A stretch of 19,595 nt of DNA from Methylococcaceae bacterium (lineage in GTDB: Bacteria > Pseudomonadota > Gammaproteobacteria > Methylococcales > Methylomonadaceae), in the NCBI GenBank assembly GCA_947506075.1, contig CANNNN010000009.1, forward strand, positions 1-19,595, read 5' to 3'. Made by a program: the position numbers and the translations under genes. The stretch's first letter is position 1. The number at the start of each line of letters is the position of its first letter. The notes below the pieces were generated by a model. That model did not search any database. It was not told where the DNA came from and saw only the letters and a list, made by a program, of their open reading frames with translations. Positions 8,401 to 14,055 of this stretch are shown in pieces.

Positions 8401-8493
8401 GTAGCGGTAACTGCCATAGACTAGGATCAATAGCGCAAGCAGGATGATGATGCCGTAAAAACGGATGGAGAAGCGGACGAGGGTAGCTAGCAT
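5395..8493 (-). CDS. Efflux RND transporter permease (CzcA/CusA-like)
   Basis: A 1032-residue inner-membrane proton antiporter of the resistance-nodulation-division family, the pump part of a tripartite exporter. The first helix (about residues 12-30) is followed by a periplasmic porter domain with LDIFPEFSPKEVIIQTEAPG, then helices from about 340. The motif GEVVDDAIIDTENIFRRLREN (about 400-420), with Asp404, Asp405 and Glu411, is the proton-relay region of the heavy-metal-efflux subfamily. A second half repeats the layout, ending with GSVVGFVTLFGITVRNSIMLLSHY. Length is normal for the family. No membrane-fusion or outer-membrane protein gene is in the window; it is followed by the overlapping hydrolase gene. 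The subfamily suggests metal or small-molecule export, but the substrate cannot be read from sequence. The ATG at 8493 lacks a good Shine-Dalgarno. Confidence 0.93.
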   Translation of the reverse strand: MLATLVRFSIRFYGIIILLALLILVYGSYRYATAGLDIFPEFSPKEVIIQTEAPGLSSEQVEVLVTQQIETAISGLIGMKSVRSESIQGLSIVIATFVENSDVYRNRALIGERLTTLAGQLPQGFTPVAIPLSSSSATVLTIGLSKAEQTDLMALRSLVDWTIVPRLKAVPGVADVNVFGGDIQQLQIQVDPVQLHRFNLTLEDIIQAAAKAGTIQGGGFIENNNQRFTLRVIGQPATPEQFAKILVKRDQGHSVTLDEVTRIVYAPEPPIGAAQIIGQPGIVMMVIGQYGANTLSVSRQVEQTLKEFEPIFNKQNIKFYPHLFRPADYIERSLSNLSGHLLVGGLFVLIILYLFLFNFRTALISALAIPVSLIGAVIVLLATGVNLNIMVLGGLAIALGEVVDDAIIDTENIFRRLRENRVLMQPQQVATVVYSASLEVRSSVVYASFIVALVFVPLLTLNGVAGRLFAPLGYSYILAILMSLLVALTLTPALCYALLGNADLVNDDPPLIKRIKPFYRNLLGKVYKHFKPVVIASLIICLSGLLALFSLDSKFLPELREGHYIIHTSSIPGTSLQESIRIGSKLTEQFMAIPGIQSVSQWAGRAERGADTYGSHYSEYEVRLESMSGAQQQQIKDKLRAVLVTFPGILFEANTFLTERVDETISGYTSAVVVNIYGNDLNLLDGQAQAVAGIMGGIRGATDVQLRSPPGTPLLQIVLNLDLLNFWGVLPAQIVDTVQAAYETRVVGKNIQGNKIYNVAVTLTPELRQQVESIAKLPIRTQDGTLITLEQVAEIRHTASRYNILHQGSQRRQTVTGNVLARDLDDFMAELKARVLSEVSFSVDSYPEFTGAAVEQAEARKELILHALLAGVGVLIFIYIAIGSIRHVLLTLANLPFALIGGVAAVVFTGATLSVGSVVGFVTLFGITVRNSIMLLSHYRYLVEVEGKAWNLDTAILGAQERLPSILMTALVTALAMFPVAFNSDNPGREIMGPMAAIIIGGLTSSTLLNLLLLPAILLRYGKFKCQTDTDR

Positions 8494-8523
8494 GGGTTAG
8501 TAAATTGACTAGGAATCTTTTAT

Positions 8524-8564
8524 GGAACACGGATAACACTGATTTGAAGGGATTTAAATGAATC
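8524..8564 (-). repeat. Degenerate interspersed repeat (CCGTGTT type)
   Basis: On the - strand this reads as a series of near-repeats (AAATCCC, AAATCAGTGTTATCCGTGTTCC). Tandem variations of AATC.GTGTTATCCGTGTTCC are familiar from intergenic regions of many environmental bacterial genomes. Assignment is by recall of that pattern and only one copy is present here. Confidence 0.3.
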
Positions 8565-8614
8565 TTCGCTAGTTCCCAATCTGGAGATTAAAAAACTGCT
8601 TGAATTGTAACACT

Positions 8615-8668
8615 GTCATTCCAACAGGGATTGCCGTAATCCAGAACACAAGGATGTGATGGCATGAC
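8615..8668. repeat. MITE-like element with terminal inverted repeats
   Basis: A 54-bp segment begins with GTCATTCC (8615-8622) and ends with GGCATGAC (8661-8668), which match as inverted repeats at seven of eight positions. Inside, GGATT and AATCC form another short inverted pair around GCCGT. The layout resembles the small palindromic GTCATTCC...GGAATGAC elements common between genes in proteobacteria. It looks decayed, and no transposase is nearby. Confidence 0.4.
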
Positions 8669-8980
8669 CCTGCTCAAAAAAATGGTCGTAGGACTATGAC
8701 ATTATTGAATTATGTATCGCATCAACACTTCAAATCGATTTGGCAAACCTCCATGGCTTCTGTGTCCCGAAAACCCCTTACGGGATCCGGCATTGTATAG
8801 ACCATCAATCTCAAAAAATACCCATAATACAGCCAATCACTCAACAACTGAAAGCCCTCAATTTTATATTCCCGTTCGTTTATATTGAAGATTTACTTGC
8901 CGCAACCATCAACGACAGATTACTAAATCCAGCACTTAACATTGCTCCGTAGTTGGCTTCAAAAATCAAAAGTTCTTTTA

Positions 8981-9009
8981 TTGTTCTTATTATGGTCTTG
9001 TGTTATTGT
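8981..9009 (+). promoter_or_regulatory. Candidate lexA promoter
   Basis: TTGTTC (8981-8986) and TATTGT (9004-9009) are 17 bp apart, and the latter lies about 29 bp ahead of the lexA ATG. Match to consensus is only moderate. The -10 candidate lies in GTGTTATTGT (9000-9009), a ten-base string that recurs on the opposite strand in the promoter of the small membrane protein gene at 10158, so it could be an operator half-site. No E. coli-type CTGT-N8-ACAG box was seen. Confidence 0.3.
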
Positions 9010-9037
9010 TAAATAGAACAAAAAGGAAGCTAATAAT

Positions 9038-9679
9038 ATGAACACACTAACCCGAAAGCAAAGAGAGATCGTTGATTTTCTATTACAAAATCCGGGGGCT
9101 TTTAGCCATCCTCCGACGTTGGACGAGTTGTGCGCAGCGCTTGGACTAAAGTCACGCGGTTCGCTGCATCGCCTTATCCAGGGATTGATTGCAGCTGAAC
9201 TGATTGAAGCCTTGGATCGCAAACACCGGGGCATTCGCTTAACAGAGAAAGCCAGGAAACTCGGACAGGTAAGCATGGAAACGCCGCATTCGCTACGCTA
9301 TGTCGGCATGATTGCCGCTGGGCAGCCGATTGAGGCGATTGAAGATGTGCGTTATATGACCATCCCCGATGAAATCAAAACCGACCAGCCTTGTTATGTG
9401 CTCAAGGTAAAAGGCGATTCGATGATTGAAGAAGGCATCTATGATGGCGACTGGGTGGTTATAGAACAGCGCTGCCACGCCCGTAATGGCGAAATCGTCG
9501 TGGCTTTAGTTGAAAAAAACGAGGCCACGCTGAAATTTATCGAACAGTATCCACATGAAACCTTGTTAATTCCAGCCAACTCCCAAATGGAAGCTCAACG
9601 CTATCATCCCGCGCAAGTGGAAATTCAGGGCGTATTAGTGGGGCAAATGCGCAGTTATCGATCGTTACTTATTAAATAA
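9038..9679 (+). CDS. lexA: LexA-type SOS repressor (S24 peptidase family)
   Basis: A 213-residue DNA-binding, self-cleaving repressor. An N-terminal winged helix-turn-helix (residues 1-72, with PPTLDELCAALGLKSRGSLH) is joined to an S24 domain. All catalytic features are present: Ala94-Gly95 cleavage bond (MIAAGQP), nucleophile Ser128 in KGDSMIEEGIYDGDWVVIE and general base Lys166 in NEATLKF. RecA-stimulated self-cleavage should release its targets after DNA damage. The recognition helix, SRGSLHRLIQGL, differs from the E. coli one (SPNAAEEHLKAL), so the operator may differ, as for LexA2-type proteins; that is inference. GGAAG at 9025-9029 lies 8 bp ahead of the ATG. A small membrane protein gene follows 14 bp later and is probably co-transcribed. 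Confidence 0.92.
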   Translation: MNTLTRKQREIVDFLLQNPGAFSHPPTLDELCAALGLKSRGSLHRLIQGLIAAELIEALDRKHRGIRLTEKARKLGQVSMETPHSLRYVGMIAAGQPIEAIEDVRYMTIPDEIKTDQPCYVLKVKGDSMIEEGIYDGDWVVIEQRCHARNGEIVVALVEKNEATLKFIEQYPHETLLIPANSQMEAQRYHPAQVEIQGVLVGQMRSYRSLLIK

Positions 9680-9693
9680 AGGGGAAAGCCAAC

Positions 9694-9849
9694 ATGAAAA
9701 GAAGGATTCACATGCGAGACCAAGTCGGCGCTAATAAAGTTGAAGAGATTATGCGCCACTATGATCATTATGGCCGTTGCTCCATGGAAATGTGGGCGAT
9801 GAAATTTTTAGTGCTTGGAATGTTCTTATTGCTAGGTGTGTATTGGTGA
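9694..9849 (+). CDS. Small single-helix membrane protein downstream of lexA
   Basis: A 51-residue frame with ATG at 9694, preceded by AAAGGGGAAAG about 7 bp upstream, a strong ribosome binding site. The N-terminal 38 residues are polar and basic (MKRRIHMRDQ...), followed by one hydrophobic segment MKFLVLGMFLLLGVYW at residues 36-51, which ends the protein. It would sit in the inner membrane as an N-in, C-tail-like protein. It lies 14 bp after the lexA stop, which suggests co-regulation by LexA. Small membrane proteins controlled by LexA elsewhere (for example SidA, which blocks division, or TisB, a toxin) make an SOS role attractive, but there is no visible sequence similarity. Function is unknown. 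Confidence 0.65.
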   Translation: MKRRIHMRDQVGANKVEEIMRHYDHYGRCSMEMWAMKFLVLGMFLLLGVYW

Positions 9850-9915
9850 TTTTGATTTTGAGCTTGGCTGATGGTCATCAAATCAGCTCTGCAGGGAATT
9901 TTAACTTCGTAGTGA

Positions 9916-9950
9916 AACACAAAAGCAAAGGCTTCTAAGATGGAAGCCTT
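9916..9950 (-). terminator. Terminator of the 57-residue membrane protein gene
   Basis: On the - strand, AAGGCTTC (9950-9943) and GAAGCCTT (9935-9928) form a perfect 8-bp stem with a 7-nt loop, followed by the T-rich TTGCTTTTGTG. It lies about 35 bp after the stop of the - strand small gene. On the + strand there is no T-run, so it is mainly a terminator for the leftward transcript. Confidence 0.55.
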
Positions 9951-9984
9951 CACATTGCAGGGATAAGCATCCTACAGAGGAAAA

Positions 9985-10158
9985 TCATTCGCATGATAAT
10001 TGTCCAGTTTTAACTCGCTTACGGTTCACGTTAACATTGCTGGCTATGGCTGCAGAGGCGAACAATGTAGAAGAAATGATGAATTCGCCGGAAATAAAGC
10101 CTAACAGGCCGATTATGAATACTGTTCCGGTTAAAATATCTTTTTGCAGGTCGTTCAT
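9985..10158 (-). CDS. Small membrane protein, convergent to lexA
   Basis: A 57-residue frame with ATG at 10158 and CGAGGA about 7 bp upstream, a good ribosome binding site. Residues 10-42 are hydrophobic (TGTVFIIGLLGFISGEFIIS and STLFASAAIA), enough for one long or two short membrane segments. The tail is basic (NRKRVK) and ends in LSCE. It has a near-consensus promoter (10206-10234) and its own terminator (9916-9950), so it is a complete single-gene unit; this context is the best evidence that it is real. It converges on the lexA-51-residue pair. No family is recognised. The promoter palindrome suggests that expression is controlled. Confidence 0.65.
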   Translation of the reverse strand: MNDLQKDILTGTVFIIGLLGFISGEFIISSTLFASAAIASNVNVNRKRVKTGQLSCE

Positions 10159-10205
10159 GAGTATGTCCTCGTATAAAATTGAAAAGTTTTTTAAACTACG
10201 AGTTC

Positions 10206-10234
10206 ACTATACTAAAGCCCCCTATTGTTGACAA
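10206..10234 (-). promoter_or_regulatory. Sigma-70 promoter of the 57-residue membrane protein gene
   Basis: On the - strand, TTGTCA (10234-10229) and TATAGT (10211-10206) each match the consensus at five of six positions and are exactly 17 bp apart, about 48 bp ahead of the start codon. This is the best-formed promoter in the window. Confidence 0.65.
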
Positions 10235-10236
10235 TA
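10223..10236. promoter_or_regulatory. Operator-like palindrome over the -35 box
   Basis: TATTGT (10223-10228) and ACAATA (10231-10236) form a perfect 6-2-6 inverted repeat that covers the -35 element of the leftward promoter. A repressor bound here would block RNA polymerase. The adjoining string GTGTTATTGT (- strand, 10240-10231) also occurs ahead of lexA (9000-9009), so LexA is one candidate; that is inference. Confidence 0.4.
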
Positions 10237-10454
10237 ACACCAGGAATACATGGATTGTTTCCTGATTAGGTACAGACGATTCACAAACTATTCAGCTAAG
10301 CCATTTATCGGCAAATAAAACCATCCTTTATCATCGTAGCTGTTCAAATCATTCAAGCCGAGCATGAATAGAACTCTCTTATTAATTGCGTTATGCTAAA
10401 ATTTGGCTTTGTGCCTAGGTTTTAACCTGCACACGTATCGCTAGAGAATTATTA
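10237..10454. other. Intergenic stretch ahead of xrtA with a possible extended -10 promoter
   Basis: No gene is seen. TGCTAAAAT (10394-10402) fits an extended -10 element (TG-N-TANNNT) about 52 bp ahead of the xrtA start, without a good -35 box. Confidence 0.35.
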
Positions 10455-11957
10455 ATGACCTTATCTGATTATTGGGTAAAAACAGCCGGTGGCTTGTTTT
10501 TAATTACATTCTTATCAACAGCCATTTTTTTTGATACCTGGAGCTCTATTGTTGGAACTTGGTATCATTCCAGTACTTATAATCACGGTTTTGTCATTGC
10601 CCCTATCAGTTTATGGCTAGGCTGGTCACGAAAAAGCACCTATTTGACCTTATGTCCGTCCATTAGCTGGATAGCATTAATTGCCGTGCTTGCACTCGGC
10701 TTTCTTTGGCTGGTCGCAGATTTGGTTAATATTCAAGTTCTTAAGCAATTTGCCGTTGTAGGCATGTTGATCAGTGGAATCTGGACGATACTGGGTGATC
10801 GCGTAAGCTCAAAACTACTGTTCCCACTCGGTTACTTGTTTTTTATGGTGCCGGTCGGCAGTGATCTTATCGCGCCATTGATGGAGATTACCGCCGACAT
10901 CTCAGTATTCTTAATTCGCCTCTCAGGAATTCCGGTTTTACGGGAAGGTCTTAACCTGACCTTGGCGTCCGGCAGCTGGAGGGTTGCAGAAGCCTGCAGT
11001 GGCATCAATTATCTTATTGCCTCAGTTTCACTGGGTTTTGTCTACGCCTATCTTACTTTTTCCGGCTTTCGAAAACGTGCGCTATTTTCGCTGCTTGCTA
11101 TTATTGTTCCTATCCTGGCCAATGGTATTCGCGCCTATCTGATTATGATGATAGGACACTTTAGCAATATGACGCTGGCCGTAGGTGTTGATCATATCAT
11201 TTACGGAGCCTTATTTTTTGGCTTGGTCATGATGTTATTATTTTATGCCGGCTCATTCTGGAAAGATCCGCCTATAGTCCCAGCACAAAATTTCGCAAGC
11301 TCCCCACAAGGAACAGTCATTACCTATGCCAATCAAGTATTTTTTGCAGCTTTAGTTTTAGTCAGTTTTTCAAACATTATCTGGCCGATGAGTTCCGTGT
11401 GGCTAAAACAGCAAGCCCCTGCACCAATTGGACTAGAGCATGAGCAGGTCTTGGCCAAAAAAGACTGGCAAACTGAAGCCGATCCGCACTGGGCCTGGTC
11501 ACCCCAATTTAACGGAGTCACTACAGAATCGATGGTATATTTTTCCAAAGACCGAGCTGTTTTCGGCATTTATCAGGCAAACTTTGGACAGGAATCACAA
11601 GGAGGCCCCGAACTCGTCAGCTCAGAGAATAAGTTGCTGACATCGAAACAGCGTGAATCGTGGAAAGAAATTAAAACCAGCCAAGCTCAGTTGACAGACA
11701 ATAATGATCAGGAGTTGCGGGTTGATCAAACGGTGATCAGCAGCAATGAAAGAAATTTAGTCATTATGCGCTGGTATCAAATTGGCGCGCATCATACAGC
11801 CGACCCTTACCGGGCTAAATGGCTACAATTAATCAAACGCTTAACCAAGGATTCATCACCTGAATTACAGCTTATATTGTTAACTGAAGCGCCACATAAT
11901 GACTATAGACCAGCCGAATTAGCGTTAAAAAACATTGCGCAAAGTTGGCTTAAATAA
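10455..11957 (+). CDS. xrtA: Exosortase A fused to an EpsI domain (XrtA)
   Basis: A 500-residue protein. Residues 1-270 form the multi-helix exosortase core with the conserved transpeptidase residues: Cys181 in VAEACSGINYL, Arg226 in ANGIRAYLIMMIGHFSN and His247 in VDHIIYG. Exosortases process C-terminal PEP-CTERM sorting signals at the cytoplasmic membrane and are tied to exopolysaccharide production. After one more membrane segment (about 295-315), residues about 325-500 form the EpsI domain (GIYQANFGQESQGGPELVSS, RNLVIMRWYQIG), as in the usual proteobacterial XrtA fusion of this length. The usual neighbours (polysaccharide synthesis genes, the PrsK/PrsR pair, an asparagine synthase-like gene) are absent: the next gene is convergent. 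The ATG at 10455 has no strong Shine-Dalgarno. Confidence 0.92.
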   Translation: MTLSDYWVKTAGGLFLITFLSTAIFFDTWSSIVGTWYHSSTYNHGFVIAPISLWLGWSRKSTYLTLCPSISWIALIAVLALGFLWLVADLVNIQVLKQFAVVGMLISGIWTILGDRVSSKLLFPLGYLFFMVPVGSDLIAPLMEITADISVFLIRLSGIPVLREGLNLTLASGSWRVAEACSGINYLIASVSLGFVYAYLTFSGFRKRALFSLLAIIVPILANGIRAYLIMMIGHFSNMTLAVGVDHIIYGALFFGLVMMLLFYAGSFWKDPPIVPAQNFASSPQGTVITYANQVFFAALVLVSFSNIIWPMSSVWLKQQAPAPIGLEHEQVLAKKDWQTEADPHWAWSPQFNGVTTESMVYFSKDRAVFGIYQANFGQESQGGPELVSSENKLLTSKQRESWKEIKTSQAQLTDNNDQELRVDQTVISSNERNLVIMRWYQIGAHHTADPYRAKWLQLIKRLTKDSSPELQLILLTEAPHNDYRPAELALKNIAQSWLK

Positions 11958-12090
11958 CTTCTGCTAATAAGGCAATTCGCAATAAAAAATACCAAACTAA
12001 CCTGATTAATAACACACGGATAATCCCTGCTTTTAAAAACCAAGATAAATAGGCCTCAACGCTTAAAACATCCATGTCAATCAGTGTCAT
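11950..12090 (-). CDS. Possible 46-residue membrane protein
   Basis: A short frame with ATG at 12090, 69 bp downstream of the LRR-kinase stop on the same strand. The protein begins MTLIDMDVLSVEAYLSWFLK and continues with a hydrophobic, Leu-rich helix containing two Arg (about residues 21-44, IRVLLIRLVWYFLLRIALLA). GGAAAG lies 4-5 bp ahead of the ATG, acceptable though close. Its last codons overlap the 3' end of xrtA by 8 bp on the other strand. It may be a small membrane gene of the kinase transcript or a chance frame in AT-rich DNA. No family is recognised. Confidence 0.3.
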   Translation of the reverse strand: MTLIDMDVLSVEAYLSWFLKAGIIRVLLIRLVWYFLLRIALLAEVI

Positions 12091-12158
12091 ATGCTTTCCA
12101 TTTTCCTATATATGTTTAATACAGGATTATTTTTTAGGCACAGACTTTCACCCGGTAG

Positions 12159-13550
12159 TTATACAATTAACGCCTTTAACTGACCTTTAATATCAGAAAA
12201 AGTTAGACCTGAGTTGATATGGACTTGTGTATAACTGGTTTTTAATACACTTATCTGCTCGAACAGCTTCAGCCCGTTAACTCTGTCACCGCATAAGCCC
12301 AGTAAGTCGTCCAGCAAGTGCCCGTAAGCGCGCACTTCAAGGGTTTGTAAGGCCTCCCTTTGCAAGCCAGGTAAGGATGAAAAGCTGGACGTGGCGCCAA
12401 AATCGCCCAACAAAACAGTAGCGTCCAGATCAACCAGGATATTGTGCGCATATAAATCACCGTGACAGAGCCCTTGCTGATGTAAATGAACCAGGGTATC
12501 GGCAATGCTGAGCGCTATCCGGGCAATATCGGCCAGGGGCAGCTGAAAACCATCCTCAAAGGTATCACGCGTGCAGGTCGCCATCGACGGAGGAAGGCCC
12601 AGGTTATAGAACGTGTCGGGAATTAAAGCCATGATCAAGCCTAACTGATCGTTTTCGGCGAGTTGAGCGGTCATCCGCACCAAATTGGGATGATTGCCGG
12701 CAGCCAAGCTGGCCTGCAATTCATCAACAGGGTAACCATCGCTGGTAACATGGCCTTTAAACAATTTCACGGCCAGTTGTTCAGACGAGCCTTGCAGGCT
12801 AAGCGGTGGATTTATCCAGGTCGCGCGATAAATGACGCCGGAAGCGCCTTCACCGAGCATTTCATGCAGCTGAATATCAGCTAGTGTTACTTTGGGCACC
12901 CCCGCATTTTCGTTATCTGAAAAGTGGCTAAAGGGATTACCCGCAAAGGCCAGCCAGGCTAGGTTAGGCATATGCATCAGCCAATCCGGCAAGCAGGCTA
13001 GCAGGTTGGCTGAAATGCGCAGTAACTGTAAATTCGTGCATTTCGCCAGGGTTGCAGGCAGCGCTGTCAGTCTATTACCTGCCAGCATTAATTTTTGCAA
13101 CTGTCCCAGCTCACCGATAGAGTCGGGTAATGTCTCGATTTGGTTATCGGTTAAAATCAGCCAGCGAGTGCTGGCTGGAAAAGCCGCTTCCGGGATGCTA
13201 ACAATACGGTTGGCTTTAAACCCGATGGTGTCCAGATTAGCGCAGTCTAAGAGTACCTTGGGTATTTGCTCAAAGTTATTATTCGATAAAAAAAGTATTT
13301 TTAACCGGTACAAACGACCAAAATCCAACGGCAAACAACTGAGCCGATTGTTCGATAAATCTAATATCTCCAGGGAATCGGCCAGGTCAAATATTTCAAC
13401 CGGAAACTCCGTCAAATTTTCGGCTATGCGCAAGCGACTGACCCGGCTCAGTTCACCTGCTTTTAATTGCGCTAAAGTATGCAAAGTAAGACATCCACTC
13501 AATAGTTGTAATGGGCGTAATGATAACCCAAAGTCGGTCTGGGTCTGCAT
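12159..13550 (-). CDS. Leucine-rich-repeat protein kinase
   Basis: A 463-residue protein from ATG 13550; a TTG at 13598 would add 16 residues. Residues about 35-205 hold about seven leucine-rich repeats of the LxxLxLxxNxLxxLP type (SLEILDLSNNRLSCLP, LQKLMLAGNRLTALP). Residues about 225-463 form a protein kinase domain: glycine loop GEGASG (233-238), Lys262 in LAVKLFKG, HGDLYAHN with Asp365 (HGD rather than HRD), and DFG at 383-385. The catalytic set is complete, so Ser/Thr kinase activity is likely. No signal peptide or membrane segment is seen, so it is cytosolic or exported by a non-Sec route. LRR-kinases of this layout occur in Pseudomonas and relatives; targets are unknown. It stands between xrtA (convergent) and pyk (same strand, upstream). 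Confidence 0.9.
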   Translation of the reverse strand: MQTQTDFGLSLRPLQLLSGCLTLHTLAQLKAGELSRVSRLRIAENLTEFPVEIFDLADSLEILDLSNNRLSCLPLDFGRLYRLKILFLSNNNFEQIPKVLLDCANLDTIGFKANRIVSIPEAAFPASTRWLILTDNQIETLPDSIGELGQLQKLMLAGNRLTALPATLAKCTNLQLLRISANLLACLPDWLMHMPNLAWLAFAGNPFSHFSDNENAGVPKVTLADIQLHEMLGEGASGVIYRATWINPPLSLQGSSEQLAVKLFKGHVTSDGYPVDELQASLAAGNHPNLVRMTAQLAENDQLGLIMALIPDTFYNLGLPPSMATCTRDTFEDGFQLPLADIARIALSIADTLVHLHQQGLCHGDLYAHNILVDLDATVLLGDFGATSSFSSLPGLQREALQTLEVRAYGHLLDDLLGLCGDRVNGLKLFEQISVLKTSYTQVHINSGLTFSDIKGQLKALIV

Positions 13551-13954
13551 CACTTCAAGACTACAACGGCTTATAAGACGCCAATAACCGAGCGCCAATC
13601 TACGTCTCGTCTACTCGCTGTAATTACGAACAGGAGAACACGGTAGCTCGAAAAAGCCATGCAAGCATTTTTGTAAGCTGTAATTTACAATATCTGATAA
13701 TGAACGTATCTGAAAACATTTACCAGACCCTCTTTATAACAAAGAGGAACAGGATGTTTCAACAGAACGGTTAAATTCCGCAATGAAAAACATAGCTAAC
13801 CAGGACAGGGATCTCGGCAGGCCTAAAGCGACAATAGTTCGGAAAGACCAGAGCCACTCGCCCGACAGAACTCCAGTGAACGCTGTACGAGTTGCCTGTG
13901 CATCAGCTTCAGCTGGAGATACATAGTAAAAATTAGTGTAGATACCTGGACGCT
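13551..13954. other. Unexplained intergenic segment open on both strands
   Basis: About 400 bp between the LRR-kinase start and the pyk terminator. Two inverted repeats are visible: TTGTAA/TTACAA (13671-13690) and CCTCTTT/AAAGAGG (13729-13747). From about 13714 to 13926 the + strand has no stop for 70 codons, with an internal ATG at 13783 that would give 47 residues. The - strand is open from the terminator region to 13734 with no ATG start, and codons typical of the genome. GCcACTCG and CGAGTtGC (about 13857-13894) can form a further stem. It could be a structured RNA, a decayed gene or a small protein gene. I recognise no family. Confidence 0.4.
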
Positions 13955-13955
13955 T

Positions 13956-13996
13956 AAATAAAAAATGGCCTGAAAAACGAGAGTCTTTCAGGCCAT
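13956..13996 (-). terminator. Rho-independent terminator of the gap-pyk operon
   Basis: On the - strand, an 11-bp perfect stem (ATGGCCTGAAA, 13996-13986, with TTTCAGGCCAT, 13975-13965) and a 10-nt loop are followed at once by TTTTTTATTT. It lies 60 bp after the pyk stop, the classic layout. Confidence 0.9.
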
Positions 13997-14055
13997 TAAG
14001 ATGGAACCTATTGCCCAGTAGTCCTTTAGGCAGCAAGGCTAAAAGCAGTCAACGC

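Larger units (their letters stand above)
8494..9037. other. Intergenic stretch between the divergent RND and lexA genes
   Basis: About 540 bp. It holds two degenerate repeat-like segments (8524-8564 and 8615-8668) and the lexA promoter region at its right end. A + strand frame beginning with TTG at 8740 stays open for 71 codons, to 8952, but has no ribosome binding site or recognisable family, so I do not call it a gene. No convincing promoter for the RND gene was found. Confidence 0.5.

Noticed and set aside
8740..8952. 71-codon + strand frame starting with TTG
   Set aside because: No ribosome binding site, no recognisable family, and it lies next to decayed repeats; likely chance.
9867..9887. 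GCTGAT/ATCAGC hairpin after the 51-residue gene as a terminator
   Set aside because: Only a 6-bp stem with a 9-nt loop and no T-run after it; too weak to call.
12892..13587. 231-codon + strand frame opposite the LRR-kinase
   Set aside because: Antisense shadow of the LRR-kinase gene, whose motifs are unmistakable.
13700..13774. 24-codon + strand frame MNVSENIYQTLFITK...
   Set aside because: Very short, no ribosome binding site, AT-rich context.
13734..14036. 100-codon - strand frame (TTG start) downstream of pyk
   Set aside because: It runs through the pyk terminator hairpin and has no ATG before residue 80, so it is not a normal gene. The later part is reported as an unexplained segment.
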